DNA of 64,000 nt from JBBQNJ01 sp038329845 (GCA_038329845.1 JBBQNJ010000013.1:12849-76848), one strand, 5' to 3'. Positions 8,701 to 16,842 are shown, counted from the first letter of the stretch. Numbers and translations: made by a program. The notes: generated by a model not told the origin, from the letters alone.

Positions 8701-9060
8701 GCTGAACGCCTCTCGCCGCGCCTCGGCCTTGTCCGAGTCGCCGCGCAACGGCATCTGGATCTCCAGGCGGTTGCCCTGCGGGCGCCAGATCAGGTTCAGC
8801 ACGCCGTTGGGGTCCACGCGCTTTTTCAGCGCCGACATGACCGATGCGGCCAGGTTCGGATCGCCCAGGCTCCCTTCGGCGGGCTTGATCTCGTAGATCA
8901 GGCTCACGCCGCCGCGCATGTCCAGGCCAGGCTTGAGATTCAGCTTCTCGCTGAAACTCAGGTCCGGGTTGAACAGCCGGCCCGGAGGGAAAATCGCCAG
9001 AAGCGCCAGAAAAATGACGCCGAGGATGAGAGTGACACGGCCTGCGTAGTGCTGTTGCAT
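5716..9060 (-). CDS. secDF: Fused protein-export membrane protein SecDF
   Basis: SecD and SecF act with SecYEG, using the proton gradient to pull exported proteins across the inner membrane. Here they form one 1114-residue chain. The SecD half begins with a membrane helix and the LKPGLDMRGG motif at about residues 42-51, followed by a long helical insertion and then the six-helix bundle with ASVDANVLIFERLREE. The SecF half begins after residue 660 (GEMLDIEFRSGTQVTFEL) and ends with GYSMIDTIVVFDRIREN and RTLLTSGTTLATVLSMYIFG. Fusion occurs in several phyla including planctomycetes. Gene order tgt-yajC-secDF is the widespread one. Confidence 0.97.
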   Translation of the reverse strand: MQQHYAGRVTLILGVIFLALLAIFPPGRLFNPDLSFSEKLNLKPGLDMRGGVSLIYEIKPAEGSLGDPNLAASVMSALKKRVDPNGVLNLIWRPQGNRLEIQMPLRGDSDKAEARREAFSKSEQTLRDLNVRVDEVAQAVETLKGDARRDRLNQLAQGSEERSKLFGAMASVWDQIEQARGRADAQTQATLELQYEKFKSQVGDTDVNVSNLRSILDGSDALRRSKVPEIRKKTGNFAAQAKAIEQFIEAHDALVQYKGSLDSAADLKRLLRGSGVLEFHILVPQTDPSYIAMAERLKAKGPRPEPGDTMQWMEVDRPEEFAERGAETYNEKSYVLAYTTPDRAMTHKFGEVDWSLKNASTGISQMGQQVVNFEFDTRGAVLFAELTRNNVQQPLAIVLDDKIISAPNINEPITQGSGQISGGGRGGFSPRELNYLVNTLKAGSLPARLDDEPISERTVGPQLGEDNLRRGLLACVVGLIVVCVFMISYYHLTGVVASIAVLLNVLIILGAMAAFDATFTLPGIAGIALTIGASVDANVLIFERLREEQGRGLGLRMALRNAYDRAFSAILDSNVTTLITALILYVFGSEEVKGFGITLLIGFLASMFTALFVTKTIFMILMAKFELKTLGSFPSSFPAWDRFLHPRINWMSFWWVFLIVSGAVMVGGLAAFAAKFKSGEMLDIEFRSGTQVTFELKEPMKIDEVRGLIEKTSRQRPKDLPSPTVQTVGRDGLTYEVSTPNDQGRAVRAAVLAAMGERLKVELESQFDMVKQPASAALSAGKIVPIPNLQDKAAGRIAARYVDPPLAAHVGGALIELTDISPPLTAEQVASRIDRQRMQLGGSGASAALDYDVVASTEPFDASKPSKVLIVVSSETLQYARDPDRWTEELVKPMWTLVNDAVNKPAQFQGVKQFDPSVAGDAKKDAMMALSLSVIVIMAYIWLRFGNLKFGTATVLSMLHDTFMVIGMVGLSHYLADWAIFREGLLIEPIRLNLTIVAAILTVMGYSMIDTIVVFDRIRENRGKFGHLSRKIVNDSINQTLSRTLLTSGTTLATVLSMYIFGGPGIHGFTFVMLFGIIFGTYSSIAIAAPFLLIGAEREAASASRSESGRLQKA

Positions 9061-9135
9061 CGGGTTTAGATCGTTCGTGAAGGGGGTTTGAGGGAACCAT
9101 CGGCCGCCGCGGTCCGGCGGCGGCCTGGCCGGGAG

Positions 9136-9480
9136 CTACTTCGCCGGTTCATCCTCCAAAACCCGGTGAATCGCGGCGCGGGTGAACTTCATCTTGGTGT
9201 TGGTGTTCTCATCCACTTTCAATAACACATCGCTGTCGCGCACCTCGACGACCGTGCCGAGAATGCCCCCGATCGTCTGCACCCGGTCGCCGCGCTTGAG
9301 CTGCGACAGCATCGTGCCACGCTTCTTCTGCTCGGTGCGCTTGGATCGGAACACGAACAAATAGAGAACGCCGATTCCCAGCAACAGCGGGATGATCGGT
9401 CCGCTCCACCACGGCGGGGGCGTGCCCGGTCCGGAGGTGGGAGCGTTGGTCACCTGGGCGAGCAATTCCAGCAAATGCAA
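9136..9480 (-). CDS. yajC: Preprotein translocase subunit YajC
   Basis: This small (114-residue) inner-membrane partner of SecDF has one transmembrane helix at about residues 28-44 (PIIPLLLGIGVLYLFVFR). It is followed by the conserved cytoplasmic KRGDRVQTIGGILGTVVEV segment. Length and order are normal for YajC. It lies 75 bases upstream of secDF and just downstream of tgt on the same strand, so the three probably form one operon. Confidence 0.95.
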   Translation of the reverse strand: MHLLELLAQVTNAPTSGPGTPPPWWSGPIIPLLLGIGVLYLFVFRSKRTEQKKRGTMLSQLKRGDRVQTIGGILGTVVEVRDSDVLLKVDENTNTKMKFTRAAIHRVLEDEPAK

Positions 9481-9504
9481 GATCAGTTCCTTTCGTGACG
9501 ATGG

Positions 9505-10653
9505 TCACTGGACCTTCGGATCGACCGATGCCCCGAGTCGGCAGCGCGGGTCACAATCCCGAAACTGCTCGAACCGGTCCTCGGCGATCGCTTGACGCAG
9601 GTCGGCCATCAGCCGTTGGTAGAATCGGACATTATGCAATGACAAGAGCATTGGGCCAAGCATCTCGCCCGCGAAAAAAAAATGGCGGATCGCCCCGCGG
9701 GTGAATTGGCGACAACAAACGCAATCACACCCGGCCTCGACCGGCGAATCATCCCGCGCATATTGGGCGTTTCGCAGGCGGATCGGCCCGCCCGCCGTGA
9801 ACGCATAAGCATTGCGCCCGTTGCGGGTGGGCATCACGCAATCGAACATATCCACCCCGCAGGCGACGGCCTCTACGATGTCGCGCGGAAAGCCCACCCC
9901 CATAAGATATCGCGGGCGATCGGCCGGGAGGCGCGGCGTCACCTGCCCCAGCACCCGCACCATCGCCTCGTGGCCCTCCCCCACCGCCAGCCCCCCGATC
10001 GCGTACCCGGGAAAATCCATCTCCATCAACGCATCGGCGCAGCCCAGGCGCAGCTCCAGATCCGTCCCACCCTGCACGATGGCGAACAGCGCCTGATCTG
10101 CGGGCCGGGCGTGAGATTGCTTGCATATCCTCGCCCACCGCACCGTTCGATCGACCGCCTGGCGATGATAATCCGCCGGGGCATCGGTCCGGGGACACTC
10201 ATCGAACGCCATGATGATGTCGGCGCCAAGAAGGTTCTGCGTCTCGATGCTCCGCTCCGGCGTCAGTTCGATCATCGAGCCGTCGATGTGGCTCTTGAAG
10301 ATCACCTCGTCGTCGGTGATGCGATTGATGTCCGCGAGCGAAAACACCTGGAATCCGCCGGAATCGGTCAAGATCGGCCCGCCCCAACCCATGAACCCGT
10401 GCAAGTCGCCCAATGCCGCGACCGTTTGCGGCCCTGGGCGAAGCAGCAGGTGATACGTGTTGGCGAGGATGATCTGCGATCCGGTCGCGGCCACGCTATC
10501 GGGCAGCAACCCCTTGACCGATCCCTGGGTGCCCACGGGCATGAACGCCGGAGTCTGGAACTGCCCGTGCCGCGTCCGCGCCGTCCCCGTCCGCGCCCCC
10601 GTGATGGGGCATCGGCCATGGACCTCGAATTGCATCGCCGCGTCGGAAGGCAT
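9505..10653 (-). CDS. tgt: Queuine tRNA-ribosyltransferase (tRNA-guanine transglycosylase)
   Basis: Tgt exchanges guanine 34 for preQ1 in tRNAs with GUN anticodons, in the queuosine pathway. Landmarks visible here are TDSGGFQVFSL (general-base Asp), GGLAVGE, GVDMFDCVMPTR (nucleophile Asp) and the zinc ligands CDCVCC...H near the C-terminus (HNVRFYQRLM). The start at 10653 is chosen because longer in-frame starts overlap a TATAAT-like box at 10699-10704. The next in-frame ATG (10635, MQFEVHG) is also possible. It heads the tgt-yajC-secDF-LysM run. Confidence 0.95.
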   Translation of the reverse strand: MPSDAAMQFEVHGRCPITGARTGTARTRHGQFQTPAFMPVGTQGSVKGLLPDSVAATGSQIILANTYHLLLRPGPQTVAALGDLHGFMGWGGPILTDSGGFQVFSLADINRITDDEVIFKSHIDGSMIELTPERSIETQNLLGADIIMAFDECPRTDAPADYHRQAVDRTVRWARICKQSHARPADQALFAIVQGGTDLELRLGCADALMEMDFPGYAIGGLAVGEGHEAMVRVLGQVTPRLPADRPRYLMGVGFPRDIVEAVACGVDMFDCVMPTRNGRNAYAFTAGGPIRLRNAQYARDDSPVEAGCDCVCCRQFTRGAIRHFFFAGEMLGPMLLSLHNVRFYQRLMADLRQAIAEDRFEQFRDCDPRCRLGASVDPKVQ

Positions 10654-10698
10654 GGGTAGCGCCTGGGACGATGTTTCCCACTTTCCCGGCATTTCCGG

Positions 10699-10704
10699 AT
10701 TATA
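10699..10704 (-). promoter_or_regulatory. Possible -10 box of the tgt operon
   Basis: TATAAT reads on the minus strand 46-51 bases upstream of the chosen tgt start, in a short AT-rich patch. No good -35 box was found at the usual spacing, so this is a weak call. Confidence 0.3.
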
Positions 10705-10762
10705 AAGCAGATGGGGGCAGCCGAACAGGCTGACGGGATCGCCACATGAAGGTGCAACCCCC

Positions 10763-10778
10763 ACTTCGTGCGCGGCTC
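10763..10778. repeat. REP half-site upstream of the RAYT gene
   Basis: ACTTCGTGCGCGGCTC matches 16 bases of the inverted REP arm found at 11316-11539 and 2992-3097. It ends 12 bases before the RAYT start codon; the RAYT ribosome-binding site GGGAG follows directly. Confidence 0.8.
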
Positions 10779-10790
10779 TGGGAGATCGCT

Positions 10791-11333
10791 ATGCCCCTTG
10801 CTTACTTCATCACCTTCTCCACCTACGGAACTTGGCTCCACGGAACCGACAAGGGAAACGGCTCTGTCGATCATCATCACAACGCCTTCGGAGCGCCGTT
10901 CGTCACGCCTGACAACGAGCGGGAAGAACGCGCCGCACGTCGCATGACCGACCCGCCTTATGTCCTGCATGAGATGGCGCGAACGATCGTTCGCGACGCG
11001 ATCGTCGCCCTCTGCACGGAAAAGGATTGGATGCTGCTCGCGCTGCACGTGCGAACGAACCACGTTCATTCGGTGATTTCTGCCCAGCGCGAACCCGGGA
11101 GACTGATGAGCGACCTCAAAGCCCGCGCGTCCCGCGAACTCAACCGCTTCGGCACGGACGCCAACGCCAAACACTGGACTCGCCACGGGAGCACCCGCCA
11201 TTTGTTCGATGAACGATCCGTCGCCGCGGCCGTCGCGTACACCCTCGACGAACAAGGCCCGCGTATGGCGATCTACGACCCCCGACACCCGCTCACATCC
11301 GAGGGGAGGCCGACGGAGCCGCGCACGAAGTAA
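10791..11333 (+). CDS. REP-associated tyrosine transposase (RAYT, IS200-like Y1 family)
   Basis: This is a 180-residue Y1 transposase of the RAYT group, single-domain enzymes thought to mobilise REP palindromes. The N-terminus (AYFITFSTYGTWLHG) is typical. The metal-binding pair is H91 and H93 in RTNHVHSVI. The probable catalytic tyrosine is Y150 in AVAYTLDEQG, preceded by WTRHGSTRHLF. The ATG at 10791 has GGGAG at good spacing. A REP half-site lies just upstream, and the last codons (EPRTK) plus the TAA stop are read from a REP arm at 11316-11336, so gene and REP are physically merged. It appears intact. Confidence 0.9.
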   Translation: MPLAYFITFSTYGTWLHGTDKGNGSVDHHHNAFGAPFVTPDNEREERAARRMTDPPYVLHEMARTIVRDAIVALCTEKDWMLLALHVRTNHVHSVISAQREPGRLMSDLKARASRELNRFGTDANAKHWTRHGSTRHLFDERSVAAAVAYTLDEQGPRMAIYDPRHPLTSEGRPTEPRTK

Positions 11334-11539
11334 GCGCTGGGATCGCCCCTCTCACGGAAACCCCGCTTACTTCCGGGGGAGCCGCGCACGAAGTAAGCGG
11401 GTGCCATCCATCAGGAGCGAAGACCCGCTTACTGCGTGCGCGGCTCTTTCTGCGTCGCCGGAGGGTGTATGAGCCGCGCACGAAGTAAGCGCTGGGATCG
11501 CCCCTGGCACGGAAACCCCGCTTACTTCGTGCGCGGCTC
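11316..11539. repeat. Array of three REP pairs (REPINs) downstream of RAYT
   Basis: Left arms GAGCCGCGCACGAAGTAAGC start at 11316, 11379 and 11471. Right arms lie at about 11361-11372 (truncated), 11424-11446 (one base off) and 11516-11539 (intact). Units 1 and 3 share nearly the same loop (CTGGGATCGCCCCT and CACGGAAA) while unit 2 has a different one. Each pair can fold as a long hairpin. The rest of the interval 11540-11696 holds nothing recognised except a T-rich run before the peptidase gene. Confidence 0.85.
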
Positions 11540-11696
11540 TTTCCGCGTCGCCCGCGAGCGGTCGAATTACATCGCCTGCAGGCCGGACATCGGGAGGGGA
11601 TTCTAAGCCCGGCGGCCTCAACCCTATAGGCGCATCGCCCGCCGGACCGATAATCGAAGCGACGCGATTGGCTTTTTTTTCCGGCGGCGGCTGTCG

Positions 11697-13028
11697 ATGT
11701 GGATTCATGGGCTGTACATCCTCTTCCTGTTCGCCCTGGGCGCCTGCGTAGGGAGCTTTCTCAATGTGGTGGTCTGGCGGCTGCCGCGGGTGATGCCCGT
11801 CGAGGGCGAATCGCTGGGGCAAAGCCTGTGGCGGTCGCTGCGGGCGCTGACGTTTCCCGGATCACACTGTCCGCGCTGCCTGCATCCCCTGGCGTGGCAC
11901 GACAATATCCCGGTGTTCGGCTGGATCATGCTTCGGGGGCGCTGTCGATACTGCCAGGCGCCGATAGCGATGCGATACCCGATCGTCGAGACCGTCACCG
12001 GGTTGCTGTTCGTTTTCTATTACGTCGCCCTTTTCATTTGGCAGACCGGTCCCTGCGCGCCGTTCCCCGCACCGGCCAGCGGGTATAGCGCTCGGCTGGC
12101 GCCGACGACCGCCCTGTTCATTGCCCGCGACTGGCCGATCTATCTGATGTACATGGTCCTCGTGTCCGGATTGCTCGCCGCCAGTCTGATCGACGCCGAA
12201 CTGTTCATTATTCCCACCGACATCCCCTGGTTTCTGGCCCTGGTGGGGATCATCGGCCACGCGCTGATCGACGCGCCAAACCGGCCGGGCGCGCTGAGCC
12301 TGTCGCCGTTGCCCGCGTACGCCCCGCCGGGGTGGATCGACTACGGCCCGGCGACGGCGACGCTGGCATTCGGGGCGGCGCTGGGGCTGATCTTCTCGAT
12401 CGCGGCGCTGTTGATCGGCTGGATGCCCGCCAGCAGCATCGAAAGCGACCTGGTACTCGAGGTGGACCGCCAGCGCGATCCGCACGCCTCGGGCGCGGTC
12501 GATAATCCCCCGCGGCCGGAACCGGCACATCTGCGCCGGCAGATGTTCATCGAGTTTCTATTCCTGCTTCCGCCGATCCTGCTGGCGGGGTTTTCGCTGG
12601 CGATCTACCTGGCGTTTCCCTCGGCGCATCCCACCTGGCACGCGCTGATCGAGCGGCCGTGGATTTCGGGATTGCTCGGAGCGGTCAATGGGGCGATGAT
12701 CGGTGGACTGATGGTGTGGATTACCCGCATCCTGGGGACCCTTGGGTTCGGGCGATTGGCCATGGGACTCGGGGACGTGCATCTGATGTTCGGCGTGGGC
12801 GCGATCCTCGGGGCGGCGGCGGTGACGTACGCGTTTTTCTTGGCGCCGTTCTGCGGACTGGCCGTGGCGGTCTGGATGATCTTCACCGGCAAACGACGGG
12901 AGCTGCCGTACGGCCCTTACCTGTCGATCGCCAGCGCGGTCGTGCTGATTTTACAGTGTCCGATCAGCAACTACCTCGCCCCCGGCACCGCCGGGCTGGT
13001 GAGCGTGATGCGAAGTCTTGTGCCCTAG
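11697..13028 (+). CDS. Prepilin peptidase / N-methyltransferase (A24 family)
   Basis: This integral membrane aspartate protease cuts the leader of type IV prepilins and pseudopilins and methylates the new N-terminus. The N-terminal methylase part opens GACVGSFLNVVVWRLPR and has the two zinc-type pairs CPRC and CRYC. The protease Asp residues are in SLIDAELFIIPTDI and MGLGDVHLM. At 443 residues it is longer than the usual 250-290, because of an insertion of about 100 residues between the two catalytic motifs. Likely substrates are the prepilins at 37.9-42.4 kb. It may be co-transcribed with the next small gene, 9 bases downstream. Confidence 0.93.
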   Translation: MWIHGLYILFLFALGACVGSFLNVVVWRLPRVMPVEGESLGQSLWRSLRALTFPGSHCPRCLHPLAWHDNIPVFGWIMLRGRCRYCQAPIAMRYPIVETVTGLLFVFYYVALFIWQTGPCAPFPAPASGYSARLAPTTALFIARDWPIYLMYMVLVSGLLAASLIDAELFIIPTDIPWFLALVGIIGHALIDAPNRPGALSLSPLPAYAPPGWIDYGPATATLAFGAALGLIFSIAALLIGWMPASSIESDLVLEVDRQRDPHASGAVDNPPRPEPAHLRRQMFIEFLFLLPPILLAGFSLAIYLAFPSAHPTWHALIERPWISGLLGAVNGAMIGGLMVWITRILGTLGFGRLAMGLGDVHLMFGVGAILGAAAVTYAFFLAPFCGLAVAVWMIFTGKRRELPYGPYLSIASAVVLILQCPISNYLAPGTAGLVSVMRSLVP

Positions 13029-13037
13029 GAATGCAAC

Positions 13038-13391
13038 ATGAAACAGCTCTGGCCGAAGATCAAGCTGACCCTGGTGGGGATTTTGCTGCTCTATTTCATT
13101 CTGGTGCTGGCGCTGAACTGGAGCGCCAAGGTCACTCCCTCGGTGAGCCTGCTGTTCTACACCTGGCCGGAACCTAACTTGCTGCTGGTCGTGCTGGTGG
13201 TCGTGCTATCGACGTTGATCCTGTCGTGGCTGGCGCGCACCGTCTATCGCACGATGGGTCAGATCCGCGCTCGCGGCGACCGCAATCGCACTGAAAAGCT
13301 CTCCCGCGAGATCGACGAAATGAGAGCCAAGGCCGCGACACTGCAAACCAAGCCGCCGGCGGCCCCCGCCGCCGAGCCGCCCCAGGCGTGA
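13038..13391 (+). CDS. Small membrane protein, LapA-like (DUF1049-type)
   Basis: This is a 117-residue protein with two membrane helices (about residues 9-28 and 47-67). A charged, probably coiled-coil stretch follows (RNRTEKLSREIDEMRAKAATL), then a Pro/Ala tail. This two-helix plus cytoplasmic coil layout resembles the LapA domain family. The match rests on topology, so function is open. It lies immediately after the prepilin peptidase gene and converges on fumC. Confidence 0.7.
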   Translation: MKQLWPKIKLTLVGILLLYFILVLALNWSAKVTPSVSLLFYTWPEPNLLLVVLVVVLSTLILSWLARTVYRTMGQIRARGDRNRTEKLSREIDEMRAKAATLQTKPPAAPAAEPPQA

Positions 13392-13403
13392 CCATCGCGA
13401 AGG

Positions 13404-14828
13404 TCATCCCCCAGCGCCGATGCGATTGGGGTCGGGATGGGTCATTCCCCGCGGATCGAGCAGGGCATCCAGTTCCGCATCCGGCATCAACTTCCTTTCC
13501 CGCGCCACTTGTCGCACGGTCTTGCCGGTCTTAAAAGCTTCCTTGGCCACCTCCGCCGCCGCGTCGTAGCCGATCCGCGGGGCCAGGCTAGTACACATCG
13601 CCAGCGACTGCTCGACAAGTTGGGCACAGCGCTGGCGGTCCGGCTCGATCCCCGCGGCGCAGCGGTCGGCAAAAACCGCCGCCGCCCGCGCCAGCAGGCG
13701 GATGCTCTGAAGCAGGTTGTGCGCCATCACCGGCATCATCACGTTGAGCTCGAAGACGCTGCCGACCGGGCTGGCCGCCATGGCGATCGCCGCGTCGTTG
13801 CCGACCACCTGCGCCATCACCTGCAATACCATCTCGCTCATTACCGGGTTGACCTTTCCCGGCATGATCGACGAACCCGGCTGCGTGGTGGGAATGGTGA
13901 TTTCGCCGATCCCGCAGCGCGGGCCGCTGGCGAGCCAACGGATGTCGTTGGCGATTTTTCCCAGCGCCAGCGCGATCGCCTTGAGTTGTCCCGACACCTC
14001 GACCACCGCATCCTTACCCGCCTGGGCCTCGAAATGATTGGGCGCTTCGATGAAGGACAGTCCCGTTTTTTCGCTGATCAGCGCGATGGCCTTGCGGGCG
14101 AAATCGGGGTGGGAGTTGATCCCCGTCCCCACCGCCGTGCCGCCCAGCGCCAGCTCTCGAAGGGCTTTGATCGCTTTTTCGGCACGCACCGCCGATGCCC
14201 GTGCGGCGGCGGCGTATCCGGAGATTTCCTGCCCCAGCCGAATGGGCGTGGCGTCCTGGAGATGGGTTCTGCCGATCTTGATTACATCGTCCAGCGCCCG
14301 CGCCTTCTCGTCCAGCGCCGATTCGAGCCGGAGCAGCGCCGGCAGCAGGTCTTGGGCGATCGCCATCGCCGCCGCAACATGCATCGCCGTGGGGATCACG
14401 TCATTGGAGCTTTGCTGCTGATTGACGTGGTTGTTGGGGTGGACCGGCTGGCGCCCGCCGCGCTGCCCGGTCGCCAGCTCATTGGCCCGCCCGGCGATCA
14501 CCTCGTTGGCGTTCATGTTCGTGCTCGTCCCCGAGCCGGTCTGAAACACATCGACCACGAATTGATCGTCCAGCTTGCCTTCAACCACTTCCATCGCCGC
14601 CCGCTGGATCAAATCCAGCGCCGGCGGCGCCAGCACTCCCAACTCGGCGTTCACCGCGGCGCAGGCCCACTTGATCCACCCCAGCGCCGTGATGAACCGC
14701 CGCTCCATCCGCCATCCGGAGATGGGAAAATTTTCCACCGCCCGCGCCGTCTGCGCTCCGTAATAGGCGTCGGCGGGGACGCGCATTTCGCCCATGGAAT
14801 CGCGTTCGATCCGGAATGTCTCGGCCAT
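13404..14828 (-). CDS. fumC: Class II fumarate hydratase
   Basis: FumC interconverts fumarate and malate in the citric acid cycle, as a cytosolic homotetramer without an iron-sulfur cluster. The 474-residue length is usual. The superfamily signature GSSIMPGKVNP (active-site loop) is intact, and TGSGTSTNMNANEV, NHVNQQQSSNDVIPTAMHVA and KIGRTHLQDATPI are all present. The start at 14828 has AAAGGA upstream. It is divergent from rsgA. Confidence 0.97.
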   Translation of the reverse strand: MAETFRIERDSMGEMRVPADAYYGAQTARAVENFPISGWRMERRFITALGWIKWACAAVNAELGVLAPPALDLIQRAAMEVVEGKLDDQFVVDVFQTGSGTSTNMNANEVIAGRANELATGQRGGRQPVHPNNHVNQQQSSNDVIPTAMHVAAAMAIAQDLLPALLRLESALDEKARALDDVIKIGRTHLQDATPIRLGQEISGYAAAARASAVRAEKAIKALRELALGGTAVGTGINSHPDFARKAIALISEKTGLSFIEAPNHFEAQAGKDAVVEVSGQLKAIALALGKIANDIRWLASGPRCGIGEITIPTTQPGSSIMPGKVNPVMSEMVLQVMAQVVGNDAAIAMAASPVGSVFELNVMMPVMAHNLLQSIRLLARAAAVFADRCAAGIEPDRQRCAQLVEQSLAMCTSLAPRIGYDAAAEVAKEAFKTGKTVRQVARERKLMPDAELDALLDPRGMTHPDPNRIGAGG

Positions 14829-14935
14829 GAAAAAGTCCTTTCCGTCGGGGGTCGATGCTTCCGAGTGTAGTGAGTTCGATCCGCCGCGGCAGCGCCCTTG
14901 TTTTCGGCGTCGAGTGCAGCGACGATTCTCACTTA

Positions 14936-16003
14936 GTGAATGGCCGACCCAAACGATCGCCGCGGGAAAAGGATTTGACCTCCCGCTACCTCTCCGGGTC
15001 GATGGACGAAGATCGCGTCGAGCAACAGCAGCGATTCACCGATCGCAACAAGCAGGCGCAGCAGAACCGCATCGAAAAAACCACCCAGCAACGCGAGGAC
15101 GCCGGCGGAGCGGCCGATATCGAGGCGCTGGCCATCGGGGACGTGATCCAAGTCCATTCCCTGTTCACCCAGGTCGAACACGCCGGGCGAGTCGTCCGCT
15201 GCGTGACACGAAAGACGCTGATGACGGTGAGTACCACCGCCGTTGTGGTCGGCGACCAGGTGCGCTTCCGGGACCAGGGCACCAGCGATGAATCGGGCCA
15301 TCCCCAGGGCGTGATCGAGGCGGTCCTGCCCCGCCGCACCGTGCTGACCCGCTCCGACAGCTTCAGCGGGATGGGCGAACACCCGATCGTCGCCAACGCC
15401 GATCGGATGCTCATCGTCGCCAGTCTAAGCCACCCGCGGATCAAGTGGGGACTGATCGACCGCATGCTCATCGGCGCACAGTCCGGCGGGCTACAGCCGA
15501 TTATCTGCCTGAATAAGATCGACCTGGCCGGGGAGGATGCCGCGTCGATCAGCACACTGGAAGCGGCCCGCGAGGCGATGCGGCATTACCAGTCGCTGGG
15601 GGCGCTCGGCGTGGAAACCAGCGTCGAGACGCGGCTGGGGATCGATTCTCTGAAGCAACTGCTGATCGGCCGCACCACCGTCCTGGCCGGCCACAGCGGC
15701 GTGGGCAAGAGCAGCCTGATCCGCGCTGTCCAGCCGTCGCTGGACCTGCGGATCGGCCGGGTCAGCGCCTACAACCAAAAAGGGCGTCACACCACCTCCT
15801 CGGCGCGTCGATTCGCTCTCGAGGGCGGCGGCTATGTGATCGACACCCCGGGGGTAAAGATGTTCGGCCTGTGGGGCGTGACCGCCGACAACCTCGACGA
15901 CTTTTTCCCCGACCTCGCCGACGGCACCGCCCCCGCCTGGCGCCGCGCCAGCCGCGAGCGCATCGCCGCGAGTTTGGTGACGGTGCGAGGAGGCGGAGAT
16001 TAA
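14936..16003 (+). CDS. rsgA: Ribosome small-subunit-dependent GTPase A, zinc-less form
   Basis: RsgA is a circularly permuted GTPase that helps late 30S maturation. The permuted order is visible: NKID (G4) first, then GHSGVGKSSL (G1, Walker A), then DTPG (G3). An OB-fold precedes them. The canonical C-terminal zinc knuckle (C-C-H-C, as in CRH..EPGCAV) is absent: the chain goes from FFPDL directly to APAWRRASRERIAASL and stops. The GTG at 14936 puts a short basic leader before the conserved DLTSRYLSG segment; ATGs at 14855 and 15002 are alternatives. The stop codon lies inside the arm of a 30-bp inverted repeat. Confidence 0.9.
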   Translation: MNGRPKRSPREKDLTSRYLSGSMDEDRVEQQQRFTDRNKQAQQNRIEKTTQQREDAGGAADIEALAIGDVIQVHSLFTQVEHAGRVVRCVTRKTLMTVSTTAVVVGDQVRFRDQGTSDESGHPQGVIEAVLPRRTVLTRSDSFSGMGEHPIVANADRMLIVASLSHPRIKWGLIDRMLIGAQSGGLQPIICLNKIDLAGEDAASISTLEAAREAMRHYQSLGALGVETSVETRLGIDSLKQLLIGRTTVLAGHSGVGKSSLIRAVQPSLDLRIGRVSAYNQKGRHTTSSARRFALEGGGYVIDTPGVKMFGLWGVTADNLDDFFPDLADGTAPAWRRASRERIAASLVTVRGGGD

Positions 16004-16304
16004 ACGCGAAGTAGTGAAGGGGCGAAGACGATTTTGCCACGAAGCGGCCAAGGACACGAAGGAATTGTTCTCACGGTCGCCGGTGCTGCGCTGAGGGGAT
16101 ATTCTGGACTTCCCTTTGAACGCTTGCGTAGGCTCTTCACCCGGACATGCCGACGAGGACATCGGCGTTTCCAGAGATGCCGGCGCTCTGCCGAACGCCG
16201 AAGGGCTGAAGAATCAAACCGGCCTTGCGATCCGGCCAACCCCTTCGTGTCCATCTCGCCTAAGGGGTTCAATCCCTTCGCCCCTTCGCCGCTTCGCGTT
16301 TAAT
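15998..16304. repeat. 300-bp inverted-repeat-bounded element
   Basis: The arms at 15998-16027 and 16276-16304 are inverted copies differing at about 3 of 30 positions (core TTAAACGCGAAG and GAAGGGGCGAAG). A second, inner inverted pair (GGACACGAAGG and CCTTCGTGTCC) lies about 25 bases further in on each side. The left arm contains the rsgA stop codon, and the right arm ends 14 bases before the end of rplI. The interior encodes no recognisable protein. Confidence 0.65.
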
Positions 16305-16317
16305 CCCCTCCTCCCGC

Positions 16318-16842
16318 TCATTGCTCAGCCTGCGGGGCGGCGGCGTCGGCGGCGGCTTTCTGGGCCGCGTCGATCGCGGCCTTGCTCTCTGGGTCGGGGG
16401 CGACCCAGACCTTCACTTCGGCGTCGAGGTCCTCGGCGAAGCGAATCTTGGCGATGTACGTGTCGATCCGGTCCAGCCGTCCGGGCAGGGTGATGTCGTC
16501 GGGCTGGATGTTGAAGCCCTGGGCCTGCAGGCCGTGGGCGATGTCGGTCGCCGACACCGCGCCGTAAAGGTGTCCCTGCTCGTTGGCCCGGCGCTCGAGC
16601 GTAACCTCGACACCCTCCAGTTGCTTCACCAGACGCTGCTGCTCTTCGCGCCGCTCCCGCTCCTGACGCTCGATCTCCTTACGCCGAACCTCGATTTTCT
16701 TGAGGTTGTTGGGGGTTGGCTCGACGGCAAGGTCGTGCGGAAGCAGATAATTTCGGGCATAGCCCGGTGCCACTTCGACCACGTCGCCGACACGGCCCAC
16801 GTGCTTGATACTTTCTTTCAGGAGCAGCTTAACGGTTTTCAT
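16318..16842 (-). CDS. rplI: 50S ribosomal protein bL9
   Basis: This large-subunit protein binds 23S rRNA near the L1 stalk. The N-terminal domain MKTVKLLLKESIKHVGRVGD, with GYARNYLLP, is diagnostic. A long connecting helix and a C-terminal domain follow. At 174 residues it is about 25 longer than the usual 150, through an Ala/Asp-rich C-terminal tail. It is the last gene of a minus-strand run with ssb and rpsF, the common bacterial grouping rpsF-ssb-(rpsR)-rplI. rpsR is missing between ssb and rplI here. Confidence 0.96.
   Translation of the reverse strand: MKTVKLLLKESIKHVGRVGDVVEVAPGYARNYLLPHDLAVEPTPNNLKKIEVRRKEIERQERERREEQQRLVKQLEGVEVTLERRANEQGHLYGAVSATDIAHGLQAQGFNIQPDDITLPGRLDRIDTYIAKIRFAEDLDAEVKVWVAPDPESKAAIDAAQKAAADAAAPQAEQ

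Noticed and set aside
11316..11539. CRISPR-like repeat array
   Set aside because: Only three units, palindromic arms with unequal loops and no cas genes; the match to arms at 2992-3097 shows it is a REP cluster.
13437..14870. 477-codon plus-strand open frame
   Set aside because: Antisense to fumC, whose catalytic motifs are intact; no family features in this frame.
14920..14950. Possible third copy of the 102-bp element end (CTCACTTAGTGAATGGC)
   Set aside because: Only about 12 bases match and no partner arm was found; likely chance.
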